This document shows positions 32,566 to 40,879 of a stretch of DNA of 64,000 bases, one piece after another (the stretch's first letter is position 1; every line of letters begins with the position of its first letter). Under the pieces are notes generated by a model. It saw nothing but the letters and a program-made list of their open reading frames with translations, ran no database searches and was not told the DNA's origin. The translations under genes and the position numbers were made by a program. Source of the DNA: an uncultured Anaerococcus sp. (GTDB lineage Bacteria > Bacillota > Clostridia > Tissierellales > Peptoniphilaceae); NCBI GenBank assembly GCA_900551095.1, contig URUJ01000005.1:1-64000 (forward strand), read 5' to 3'.

Positions 32566-34338
32566 TTATCCAAATAAATCTGTATTATTTGAATTATATA
32601 GATTGTAATAGACGCCTTTTTTGGCTAGAAGATCTTTGTGGCTGCCTCTTTCAACTATTCCATCATAGGTTAAAACTATGATTTCATCAGCATTTATAAT
32701 AGTTGATAACCTGTGGGCGATTGTAAGAGTAGTCCTACCCTTTGAAAGTTTTTCTAAAGATTTTTGGACAATAGCCTCACTCTTATTATCAAGAGCACTT
32801 GTCGCCTCATCTAGGATAAGAATTGGCGGATTTTTTAGAAAGACTCTCGCTATTGATATTCTCTGCTTTTGTCCTCCAGATAACTTCACTCCACGTTCAC
32901 CGATGTAGGTATCAAATCCATCTGGTAAATCTTTTATAAATTCATCTGCCCCAGCAAGCCTTGCTGCCATCTTTATTTCGTCTATTTTTGCGTCTTCCTT
33001 GCCGTAGGCGATATTATCTTTTACCGTTCCTGAGAAAAGATAAACATCTTGTTGTACTATTCCAATATTATTTCTGAGAGACTCTATCGATAAGTCTTTG
33101 ATGTTGGTATTATCAATCCTAACTTCACCACTGTTTACGTCATAAAATCTTGGGATTAGTTTAGAAATTGTTGTTTTGCCTGCACCTGATGGTCCTACAA
33201 GGGCAATATTTTCTCCAACATCAATCTTAAAGGACATATCTTTTAGAACATAAGGTTCATTTTCCGAAGTGTTTGGATACTTAAAGGAAACCCTATCAAA
33301 TTCGATTTTTCCTTTAACATTTGTTAGAGTTTCAGGATTTTCCCTATCAAATATATCCCTATCAAGACTCATAATTTCTATAAATCTCTCAATCCCAGTT
33401 GTTCCTCTTTCGTAAGTATCTGTAAAGTTTATCAATCTTTCAATTGTTGAAACCAACATATTTAAATACATTGTAAAGGCAATTAAATCTCCTGGTGTGA
33501 TTTTTTTATTTATTACTAGATATCCTCCAAATAATATTAAAACCAAATACATGAGTCCAGAAAATGTATCTTTGACGCAAAAATATTTAGCCATGTTATA
33601 ATATTGATCAGCCTTGATGTCTGCAAACTTGTCATTTTCCTTAGCAAATTTGGATTTTTCGATATCTTCGTTCGCAAATGATTTTACAACGCTAATACCT
33701 AGTAGTGTATCTTCTACACCTGCGTTAATTTCCCCTATTTGCCTTTTGGAATTTTTTGTAGCTCTTCTAAATTTTGCCCTAGACCTTCTTGAAACCACAT
33801 ACATTAGTGGAATTAGGATATAGATAACCAAGGATAATCTCCAGTTTATGGTCAAAAGTACCACAAAAGAAATTATTAATTTTATAGCACCTACTAGAAA
33901 TTCCTCAGGAACATGGTGGGAAAATTCTGTAATTTCAAACAAATCAGAAGTCAATCTTGTCATAAGTTGACCGATTTTAGATTCGTTAAAAAATTCTGTA
34001 TCCATTCCCATCAAGTGGTTGAATACATCTTTTCTCATGTCCCTTTCGATGGAAGCGCCCATGATGTGTCCCATAGACTGCATAAAATACCTTGCTATAA
34101 CTGATATTGCCTTGGTGATTGCATAAATTATAGCTACCTTTATTATCCTTGGCCCATCAAGGATACCAATTTGAGCCCAATCTGTAATATAGGATAACAA
34201 TAGTGGCAAGATTAGCTCAGAGACTGTTGTAAAGGCTGCCGCAAATAAATCTATGGTTAATACCTTCTTATAGGGTCCGTAATAAGGAATGAACCTTTTT
34301 AAGAGGTATTTATTTGTATATTTTCTTTGTTTTTCCAT
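32566..34338 (-). CDS. ABC exporter, fused permease-ATPase (MsbA/BmrA type)
   Basis: 590 residues: six-helix exporter domain, then ATPase with Walker A VGPSGAGKTTISKL, Q-loop IGIVQQDVYLFSG, signature KLSGGQKQRISIARVFL, Walker B PILILDEATSALD and H-loop IAHRLST. All catalytic residues are intact. Works as a homodimer; probably exports lipids or drugs. It has its own terminator and GAAGGGAG ribosome site, with a divergent nfnA gene upstream. Confidence 0.94.
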   Translation of the reverse strand: MEKQRKYTNKYLLKRFIPYYGPYKKVLTIDLFAAAFTTVSELILPLLLSYITDWAQIGILDGPRIIKVAIIYAITKAISVIARYFMQSMGHIMGASIERDMRKDVFNHLMGMDTEFFNESKIGQLMTRLTSDLFEITEFSHHVPEEFLVGAIKLIISFVVLLTINWRLSLVIYILIPLMYVVSRRSRAKFRRATKNSKRQIGEINAGVEDTLLGISVVKSFANEDIEKSKFAKENDKFADIKADQYYNMAKYFCVKDTFSGLMYLVLILFGGYLVINKKITPGDLIAFTMYLNMLVSTIERLINFTDTYERGTTGIERFIEIMSLDRDIFDRENPETLTNVKGKIEFDRVSFKYPNTSENEPYVLKDMSFKIDVGENIALVGPSGAGKTTISKLIPRFYDVNSGEVRIDNTNIKDLSIESLRNNIGIVQQDVYLFSGTVKDNIAYGKEDAKIDEIKMAARLAGADEFIKDLPDGFDTYIGERGVKLSGGQKQRISIARVFLKNPPILILDEATSALDNKSEAIVQKSLEKLSKGRTTLTIAHRLSTIINADEIIVLTYDGIVERGSHKDLLAKKGVYYNLYNSNNTDLFG

Positions 34339-34442
34339 AAAACTCCCTTCTTTAATTTATAATAACAGGTCTATAATACTATATTTTATAAATATTTCAT
34401 CCCAAACCACTCTTAATATTTTTTATTTATTAATCTGAAATA

Positions 34443-34451
34443 TGTTATAAT
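34443..34451 (+). promoter_or_regulatory. Extended -10 promoter of nfnAB
   Basis: TGTTATAAT, a TGn-TATAAT extended -10, about 34 bases before the nfnA start; no clear -35. Confidence 0.55.
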
Positions 34452-34484
34452 TAAAGTAAGAAGTATTTGTTTAAAGGAGGAAGT

Positions 34485-35327
34485 ATGGCAAGAATAATAG
34501 AAAAAACAAATTTGAACGATACCACTATCAAATTTGTCGTAGAAGCTGAAGAGATTGCAAAAAAAGCTCTGCCAGGCCAATTTATTATCCTAAGACTTGA
34601 TGAAAAAGGCGAAAGAGTGCCATTTACCATTTCAGGAACTGATGGAGAAAACGTTACAATTATAGTCCAGGTTGTTGGCGGTACAACTATGAGAATGAAT
34701 TCTCTAAAGGCTGGCGACGGATTTTTAGATTTTGTAGGTCCTTTGGGTAAACCTACAGAACTTGACAATCTTAAAGGCAAAAATGTCTGCGTGATTGGCG
34801 GCGGTCTTGGTACTGCAATAGCCTTCCCACAAGCCAAATACCTTCACAATATCGGTGCTAATGTCGATGTTATAATGGGTTTTAAAAACAAAGATATAAT
34901 TATACTTGAAGATGAACTTAAAAATTGTTCAGATAATTTATACATAACTACAGATGATGGTTCTTATGGTAGACAAGGTTTTGTTACCCAAGTCCTTGAA
35001 GATTTGATAAAAGATGGCAAGAAATACGACCACGTCCTAACAATTGGACCTGCTATTATGATGAAAAATGTGGTAAATATTACAAAACCTCTTGATATTC
35101 CAACAACTGTTTCCATGAACTCAATCATGGTTGATGGTACTGGTATGTGTGGATGTTGTAGACTAACTGTTGGTGGCCAGATGAAATTTGCCTGTGTTGA
35201 CGGACCAGATTTTGATGGTTTCCTTATAGATTTTGATGAGGCTATGAATAGGTCAAGAAATTATGCCACCGAAGAAAGAGAGCACATTTGTAACTTAACT
35301 GGGGAGGTCAGAAATGGCAAAATTTAA
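34485..35327 (+). CDS. nfnA: Electron-bifurcating NfnA subunit (ferredoxin:NADP oxidoreductase, FAD/2Fe-2S)
   Basis: 280 residues: ferredoxin-reductase-like FAD domain (ALPGQFIILRLDEKGERVPF), NAD-binding GGGLGTAIAFPQA, and a C-terminal 2Fe-2S site (GTGMCGCCRLTVGG with FACVDGPDFDG). It pairs with the next gene, overlapping by 14 bases, to form the NADH-dependent reduced ferredoxin:NADP+ oxidoreductase, which couples NADH, NADPH and ferredoxin pools in anaerobes. The ATG at 34485 follows AAAGGAGG; a TTG at 34467 lies upstream of that site and is rejected. PyrK/SudB relatives cannot be fully excluded. Confidence 0.9.
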   Translation: MARIIEKTNLNDTTIKFVVEAEEIAKKALPGQFIILRLDEKGERVPFTISGTDGENVTIIVQVVGGTTMRMNSLKAGDGFLDFVGPLGKPTELDNLKGKNVCVIGGGLGTAIAFPQAKYLHNIGANVDVIMGFKNKDIIILEDELKNCSDNLYITTDDGSYGRQGFVTQVLEDLIKDGKKYDHVLTIGPAIMMKNVVNITKPLDIPTTVSMNSIMVDGTGMCGCCRLTVGGQMKFACVDGPDFDGFLIDFDEAMNRSRNYATEEREHICNLTGEVRNGKI

Positions 35328-36708
35328 TATGGCTAACGAAAAAGTAAAGATGCCTGAACAAGATCCTAATGTTAGAAATAAAAATTTTGAGGAAGTGGCA
35401 ACAGGCTATACAGCAGAAATGGCGCTTGAAGAAGCAACCAGATGTATCCATTGCAAAAATCAACCTTGTGTAGAAGGATGTCCAGTTTCTGTAAAAATCC
35501 CAGAATTTATTCAGTTTATAGTTGATGGAGACCTTGATAAGGCCTACGATAAAATCGCTGAAACCAACAACCTTCCAGCCATCTGCGGTAGAGTTTGTCC
35601 ACAAGAAAACCAATGTGAGGGCAATTGCACAAGAGGAATCAAGGGCGAACCTGTTGGTATTGGTAGGCTTGAAAGATTTGTAGCAGACTATCACAACAAC
35701 AAAAAATACACAAAACCAGTTGAAGTTTATGCAAACAAAGAAAAGGTAGCTGTAGTTGGCGCAGGTCCTTCAGGCTTAACAGCTGCAGCAGACCTTGCAA
35801 AGCTTGGCTACAAGGTAACTCTTTATGATGCCTTCCACATAGCAGGCGGAGTTTTGATGTATGGTATTCCTGAATTTAGACTTCCTAAAAAGCTTGTAAA
35901 TACTGAGCTTAAAAACGTAATAGGTCTTGGAGTGAAACTTAAAACCAATACTATAATCGGTAGGACTCTCTCAATAGAAGACCTATATGACGAAGGCTTT
36001 GAAGCAATTTATATAGCAAGCGGTGCAGGCTTACCAAAGTTTTTGGGTATTCCTGGTGAAAACCTAAATGGAGTCTATTCAGCAAACGAATTTTTAACTC
36101 GTATGAACCTAATGAAAGCCTATAAATTTCCAAAATACGACACACCAGTCCACGTAGGAAAAAAAGTATGTGTAGTTGGCGGCGGTAACGTAGCTATGGA
36201 TGCAGCTAGATCTGCAAAAAGGTTAGGTGCTGATGTAACTGTCGTTTATCGTAGGAGTTTTGAAGAAATGCCAGCTAGGGCTGAAGAAAGCCACCACGCC
36301 ATGGAAGAAGGAATCAATTTTATGAACCTTCATAACCCAGTAGAAATAATCGGAGAAAATGGTTGGGTAAAAAAAGTCAAGGTCGAAAAAATGGAACTTG
36401 GTGAACCAGACGCATCTGGCAGAAGGCGTCCAGTAGCGACAGGCAAATATGAAACCGTTGAATTCGAATCAGTAATAGTATCAATCGGCCAATCACCAAA
36501 TCCATTAATTAAACACACTAACCCAGACATCAAAACCGAATCTTGGGGAGGAATAATAATAGATGATACAACCATGACCAGCAAGGATGGAGTTTTTGCA
36601 GGAGGAGACGCTGTAAGTGGCGCAGCTACAGTAATTCTTGCCATGGGAGCAGGCAAAAAAGCTGCAGCAAATATTGATAAATATATAAGAAATAAAAACG
36701 ATAAGTAA
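35314..36708 (+). CDS. nfnB: NfnB subunit (GltD-like flavoprotein with two 4Fe-4S clusters)
   Basis: 464 residues. N-terminal cluster motifs CIHCKNQPCVEGCPVSV and CGRVCPQENQCEGNC, then a glutamate-synthase-small-subunit-like FAD/NADP domain (VAVVGAGPSGLTAAADLAKLG and VCVVGGGNVAMDAARSAKRLG), ending GVFAGGDAVSGAATVILAMG. With NfnA it forms the bifurcating transhydrogenase. Without a gltA large subunit nearby, glutamate synthase is unlikely. A terminator follows at 36715. Confidence 0.9.
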   Translation: MAKFNMANEKVKMPEQDPNVRNKNFEEVATGYTAEMALEEATRCIHCKNQPCVEGCPVSVKIPEFIQFIVDGDLDKAYDKIAETNNLPAICGRVCPQENQCEGNCTRGIKGEPVGIGRLERFVADYHNNKKYTKPVEVYANKEKVAVVGAGPSGLTAAADLAKLGYKVTLYDAFHIAGGVLMYGIPEFRLPKKLVNTELKNVIGLGVKLKTNTIIGRTLSIEDLYDEGFEAIYIASGAGLPKFLGIPGENLNGVYSANEFLTRMNLMKAYKFPKYDTPVHVGKKVCVVGGGNVAMDAARSAKRLGADVTVVYRRSFEEMPARAEESHHAMEEGINFMNLHNPVEIIGENGWVKKVKVEKMELGEPDASGRRRPVATGKYETVEFESVIVSIGQSPNPLIKHTNPDIKTESWGGIIIDDTTMTSKDGVFAGGDAVSGAATVILAMGAGKKAAANIDKYIRNKNDK

Positions 36709-36714
36709 AACTAG

Positions 36715-36737
36715 GCCAGGATTTTCCTGGCTTTTTT
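36715..36737 (+). terminator. Terminator of nfnAB
   Basis: GCCAGG-ATTTT-CCTGGC followed by six T residues on the plus strand. Confidence 0.9.
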
Positions 36738-36792
36738 GCTTAAAAAATATTTAGGCCTTCATTTGGGTATAAGTAAATAAAAGGAGAACAAT

Positions 36793-37335
36793 ATGAAAAT
36801 AGGAATTTTAGTAGGATCTCTGAGAAAGGGATCATTTAACAAAAAACTTGCAGAAATATCAAAAAATATTATTAACGAAGGAAACCAGGCAGAAATTGTA
36901 GATATCTCCTACCTTCCTTTCTATAACCAAGATGATGACAGAGAAAATCCTAGAGAAGAATACACAAAAATAAGAGAAGAGCTTAGAAAATACGATGCCT
37001 ATCTCTTCTTTACTCCAGAATATAACCGCTCCCTTGCCCCAGCCCTAAAAAACGTAATCGACATAGGAATCCGTGATCCCAAGGGCAACCTCTGGGACGG
37101 CAAAGTTGCAGCAGTATTTTCTGCATCAATGGGTACATCAGGCGGGGCTATGGGTAACCATTCCCTAAGGGAAAGCTTTACCTATGTAAACCTAATAACT
37201 ATGAACCAACCAGAAGTCTACATAGCATCAATCCACACCCTTTTTGATGAAAAAGGAGATCTAGCGGCAGATACAAGAACCTTCCTAGAAGATTCTACCA
37301 GAGCCTTTGTGGACTTTGCTAAAAAACACTCATAA
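36793..37335 (+). CDS. NAD(P)H-dependent FMN reductase / quinone reductase
   Basis: 180-residue flavodoxin-fold enzyme with FMN-binding LVGSLRKGSFNKKLA and FTPEYNRSLAPALKNVID, typical of the NADPH-dependent FMN reductase family (azoreductase or chromate-reductase-like). AAAGGAG precedes the ATG. Monocistronic between terminators. In this anaerobe it may feed reduced flavin or detoxify quinones; substrate not readable. Confidence 0.9.
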   Translation: MKIGILVGSLRKGSFNKKLAEISKNIINEGNQAEIVDISYLPFYNQDDDRENPREEYTKIREELRKYDAYLFFTPEYNRSLAPALKNVIDIGIRDPKGNLWDGKVAAVFSASMGTSGGAMGNHSLRESFTYVNLITMNQPEVYIASIHTLFDEKGDLAADTRTFLEDSTRAFVDFAKKHS

Positions 37336-37342
37336 AAAAAAC

Positions 37343-37380
37343 CAAGGTCAATCTCAATAGATTTAGACCTTGTTTTTTTT
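37343..37380. terminator. Bidirectional terminator between convergent genes
   Basis: CAAGGTC/GACCTTG stem with inner pairing, eight A residues on its left and eight T residues on its right, so it serves both the FMN reductase (plus) and the aldo/keto reductase (minus). Confidence 0.85.
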
Positions 37381-37399
37381 GTTTTACTTATTTTTTAAT

Positions 37400-38236
37400 C
37401 TATCCTCTTCTGATCTGGTCAAGCCAATCCTTGTTTGCTGGGTCATTTGAAAACCTAGTATTTTTATCAAGACTTGTTAAGGCGTGCATATCTTCTTCTT
37501 TTAAATCAAAGTCAAAAAGAGAAATATTTTCTTTAATTCTATTAGGATTTGTTGACTTAACAAGAACCATAGTTCCCCTTTCTATGTTCCATTTTAAAGC
37601 AATTTGAGCAGGAGTTTTACCGTACTTATCCCCTATGTCTTTTAAGATTTCTTCATCAAGTAAGTTTGACTTACCCTGAGAAAGTGGTCCCCAGGCTTGA
37701 TGGAGGATGTTATTTTCTTTTAGAAACTCGCAAGTTTTCCTATCTTGAAGATATAAGTGACTTTCTAGTTGGTCTAAAACTGGCTTTTCTCCAATATTTA
37801 CAAGCTCTGTCATCTGATCTATGGTAAAATTACAAACTCCTAAGGATTTTACTAGCCCCTGGTCTTTATAATCGCAAAAAACCTTCCAAGCCTTGTCAAA
37901 ATCTTTGCCATACCAATGAAGCAAAATTATATCAATATAGCCAAGGTCAAGGTCTGCTAGGGATTCATCTAAGCTTTTTTTACAAGCATCAGTATCAAAA
38001 GAAGATGGCCATACCTTTGTTGCGACTTTAAAGTCTTCTCTTTTAAGACCTGCCTGGTTTAGATATTTTCCTAAAATCTTTTCATTTTCGTAATATTTGG
38101 CTGTATCAAAATACCTATAACCCTTATCTACCGCCTCTCCTATAGCAACTTCCATATCACTTTCTTCTGTGATCTTATAGGTCCCAAATCCTAGGGCAGG
38201 GACTTTTATACCATTATTTAACTTAAAATATTTCAT
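37400..38236 (-). CDS. Aldo/keto reductase
   Basis: 278-residue (beta/alpha)8 NADPH-dependent carbonyl reductase, of the 2,5-diketo-gluconate reductase type. Catalytic tetrad: Asp and Tyr in YFDTAKYYENE, Lys in VATKVWPS, His in IILLHWYG. NADP-binding region VKSTNPNRIKENI. Its start lies nine bases after the CNNM/CBS gene stop, so they may be co-transcribed. Substrate unknown. Confidence 0.93.
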   Translation of the reverse strand: MKYFKLNNGIKVPALGFGTYKITEESDMEVAIGEAVDKGYRYFDTAKYYENEKILGKYLNQAGLKREDFKVATKVWPSSFDTDACKKSLDESLADLDLGYIDIILLHWYGKDFDKAWKVFCDYKDQGLVKSLGVCNFTIDQMTELVNIGEKPVLDQLESHLYLQDRKTCEFLKENNILHQAWGPLSQGKSNLLDEEILKDIGDKYGKTPAQIALKWNIERGTMVLVKSTNPNRIKENISLFDFDLKEEDMHALTSLDKNTRFSNDPANKDWLDQIRRG

Positions 38237-38245
38237 AATACCTCT

Positions 38246-39598
38246 TTAAGATTTCATTTTTTTATAGATTTTCTTAGCTTCATCTTGCTCTTCTTCTACA
38301 ATCTTTATCGATGCCCTATCAATTGTCCTATTTGTTACAGATAAGATAGTGAAGACACATCCACAAACTTTTACCCTCAATTGGTCTTTATTATTATCTT
38401 CTGGAATAAACTCAAGGTTTTCAATAATAAGGCCAGATATTGTCTCGTGATTATTAGAAAATAAAAATGTGCCTATCTCACTATTTACATCATCAATATC
38501 CATAGATCCTTCAACAATGTATTCCTTATCAGATATTTTCTTAATTAGAGTCTCAGCTCTATCATACTCATCCTCTATTTCTCCAACAATTTCTTCAACA
38601 ATATCCTCCATGGTCACCATGCCTGATAAACCACCATATTCATCAATTAGAATTGCCATATAATTTTGCATCTCCTGAAACTCCTTAAGCAAGATATCTA
38701 TCTTTTTAGTTTCAGGTACAAAATATGCTTCTTTGATACAATTATCAAGGTTTATAAATTTATAATCATTAGCAGCATATTCTTTAAACAAATCCTTCAC
38801 ATTGACAACACCTAGAATTTTATCTTGATTTTCCCTAAAAACTGGAATCCTTGAATAACCTTGATTAAGAATCTCATCAATTTTTGATTCGTCAAATTCA
38901 TCATAGTCTATCATATAAATAGATGTTCTAGGAGTCATTATTTCCTCAGCCAGCGTGTCATCAAACTCCATAATATTGACTATCATCTCTTCACCGCTAG
39001 TATTTATAACTCCTTGTTGACTAGATACTCTAATATAACTTTTTAGTTCTTCTTCAGATATTTTTTCTTCAACTTCTTCAGAATAATTTCCTGTAAGCTT
39101 TAAAACTCCTACAGTTGATAAAGACAAAAGTTTGACAAATGGATTAAATATCTTAGAGCTAAAGTCTATAACCTTGGCTGATGAAAGAGCCACCTTCTCC
39201 GAATTGCCAAGTGCAATTCTCTTTGGCAAGAGTTCACCAAAAACAAGTGTGATATAAGATAATATTATAGTAATAAGAATAAAGGATATGGTATCCCCGT
39301 ACGGTATACTATATTTTGCAAGAAACTCCCCTATTGGCTTAGAAAAGCTAGTTGCAGCAGATCCAGATGAGAAAAATCCTGCAAGGGTAATAGCAACCTG
39401 TATAGTTGATAAAAACCTCGTTTGATCTTTAGATACATCCAAAAGTATCTCCGCTCTCTTATCACCATTTTCACTTAATTCCTTAATTTTATTTGAATTT
39501 GCCGATACCATCGCCATTTCAGCCGATGCAAAAAAAGCATTAACAGCTGTAAGTGCTACTATAAGTAAGATATTCGGCCATAAACTGCCGTCTTCCAT
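38246..39598 (-). CDS. CNNM/CBS-domain membrane protein (HlyC/CorC, TlyC family)
   Basis: 450 residues: N-terminal CNNM transmembrane domain (FFASAEMAMVSANSNKIKEL, then four helices), two CBS domains (starting at EIMTPRTSIYMID and VPETKKIDILLKEF) and a C-terminal transporter-associated domain (YIVEGSMDIDDVN). Implicated in magnesium or other cation efflux. The name hemolysin used for the family is historical. Confidence 0.92.
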   Translation of the reverse strand: MEDGSLWPNILLIVALTAVNAFFASAEMAMVSANSNKIKELSENGDKRAEILLDVSKDQTRFLSTIQVAITLAGFFSSGSAATSFSKPIGEFLAKYSIPYGDTISFILITIILSYITLVFGELLPKRIALGNSEKVALSSAKVIDFSSKIFNPFVKLLSLSTVGVLKLTGNYSEEVEEKISEEELKSYIRVSSQQGVINTSGEEMIVNIMEFDDTLAEEIMTPRTSIYMIDYDEFDESKIDEILNQGYSRIPVFRENQDKILGVVNVKDLFKEYAANDYKFINLDNCIKEAYFVPETKKIDILLKEFQEMQNYMAILIDEYGGLSGMVTMEDIVEEIVGEIEDEYDRAETLIKKISDKEYIVEGSMDIDDVNSEIGTFLFSNNHETISGLIIENLEFIPEDNNKDQLRVKVCGCVFTILSVTNRTIDRASIKIVEEEQDEAKKIYKKMKS

Positions 39599-39666
39599 TT
39601 TTCCTCCTAAAGTAATTGTTTACTATTATTTATACCCTATTTTGATAAATATGTTATAATAATCTT

Positions 39667-40395
39667 ATGAAAACAGCATTAATAACTGGCTCTTCTAGGG
39701 GAATCGGGGCGGCTATCGCTAGGAGACTTGCCAAATCTTATAAAATCGTAATAAATTATAATAAATCAAAGGAGCCTGCCCTCGCTCTTTTAGAAGAATT
39801 AAGACAAATTAATCCAAATGTGATCGCAGTTAAGGCCGAACTTTCCAAAGAAGCGGAGGTTGACTATCTATTTAAAACTGCTGAAGCTAATTTTGGCCAT
39901 GTTGATATTTTGGTAAACAATGCCGGTCGTTCCTATCTAGGCCTTATTCAAGATATGGACTTTGAAAAATGGCAGGAAATTATAAATACTAATCTAAACT
40001 CAGTTTTCCTTGCCACAAAAAGGGCCCTTGAGCCAATGATAAGTCAAAAATCTGGTGTAATTATAAATATTTCTTCAATTTGGGGAAAGGAGGGCGCAGC
40101 TTTAGAAGCGGCCTATTCTGCAAGTAAGGGTGCTGTTAACGCCTTTACCAAGGCCCTATCAAAAGAACTTGCTCCATCAAATATCAGGGTAAATGCCATA
40201 GCTCCTGGAGTTGTCCTTACAGATATGATGAAAAATAATTATAGCGAAAGGGAGCTTGATCTCATAAGAGAAGACATCGGATTGGGCCGCTTTGCAGATC
40301 CAAAAGAAATAGCCAACTTAGTTTCTTTTTTAATCTCAGATGAGGCTTCTTATATAACAGGGTCAATAATAGATATTAATGGCGGATTTCATTAG
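39667..40395 (+). CDS. Short-chain dehydrogenase/reductase (FabG-like)
   Basis: 242-residue Rossmann enzyme: cofactor motif TGSSRGIGAAIA, NNAG, catalytic Ser in IINISSIWG, Tyr and Lys in YSASKGAVNAF, and the C-terminal SYITGSIIDINGGFH. Closest in pattern to 3-oxoacyl-ACP reductases, but no fatty-acid genes flank it, so the substrate is open. No ribosome site is evident; a TATAAT lies about eight bases before the ATG (leader almost absent). Confidence 0.9.
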   Translation: MKTALITGSSRGIGAAIARRLAKSYKIVINYNKSKEPALALLEELRQINPNVIAVKAELSKEAEVDYLFKTAEANFGHVDILVNNAGRSYLGLIQDMDFEKWQEIINTNLNSVFLATKRALEPMISQKSGVIINISSIWGKEGAALEAAYSASKGAVNAFTKALSKELAPSNIRVNAIAPGVVLTDMMKNNYSERELDLIREDIGLGRFADPKEIANLVSFLISDEASYITGSIIDINGGFH

Positions 40396-40401
40396 ATTTC
40401 C

Positions 40402-40466
40402 ACAGAAAAACCCCTCCATCCGTATTCCGGATTTTGGGGTTCAGGTCGTTCCGATTTTTGGGGTTT
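40402..40466. repeat. Short direct repeat and hairpin between convergent genes
   Basis: Two 17 bp copies, TTCCGGATTTTGGGGTT (40425-40441) and TTCCGATTTTTGGGGTT (40449-40465), 24 bp apart, preceded by AACCCC that can pair with either GGGGTT. It lies between the convergent SDR and repair-operon genes and may act as a terminator; origin unknown. Confidence 0.5.
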
Positions 40467-40517
40467 TATTCATAGAATGGCTTGTTTTTAGTTTTTTTAT
40501 GTTTAATTAAGCATAGC

Positions 40518-40874
40518 TTAGTTTAAATTTTCTTTGATTAGACTATATAAAGTCGTATCTTTTTTGCCCTTGGGATTAAATTCTTCTTGCCAATTTTCAG
40601 CCTCGATTGCGTCTAGATACTCACACAAAAGCGCTCCAGATTCATAGACTATCCTATCTCCAATAATACTTTGATCTACCGCACCCTTTTTTATAGTTGG
40701 GACAATTTCCTTAAAATCAACATCCTTAGTATTATCAAAGTATAATATCCCATAGTCATAGTCTAGTATTTTGCTTGCCTTTATAGAGACATAATTTGCG
40801 GCCCCTTCCATTGTTTCTTCAAAAATCTCCGCTCTAATCTTCTCTTCATCTGTCTTTTCAAATCTTTCGTCCAT
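40518..40874 (-). CDS. Small acidic protein resembling the C-terminal half of a metallopeptidase-like family
   Basis: 118 residues at the end of the repair operon, starting five bases after the addA stop. Visible motifs are FEETMEGAANYVSIKAS and ESGALLCEYLDAIEAENWQEE. The E-x-x-x-E-G-x-A-x-Y and SGALLC...W.EE patterns are like the region after HExxH in some zinc peptidases, where the second Glu binds metal. The HExxH half itself is absent, so this is either a truncated copy or an unrelated small protein. No function assigned. Confidence 0.65.
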   Translation of the reverse strand: MDERFEKTDEEKIRAEIFEETMEGAANYVSIKASKILDYDYGILYFDNTKDVDFKEIVPTIKKGAVDQSIIGDRIVYESGALLCEYLDAIEAENWQEEFNPKGKKDTTLYSLIKENLN

Positions 40875-40879
40875 GACTT

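Noticed and set aside
35308..35694. 128-codon frame antisense to nfnB (likewise 34451-34837 antisense to nfnA)
   Set aside because: Opposite strand of well-supported genes; composition reflects the antisense of coding DNA.
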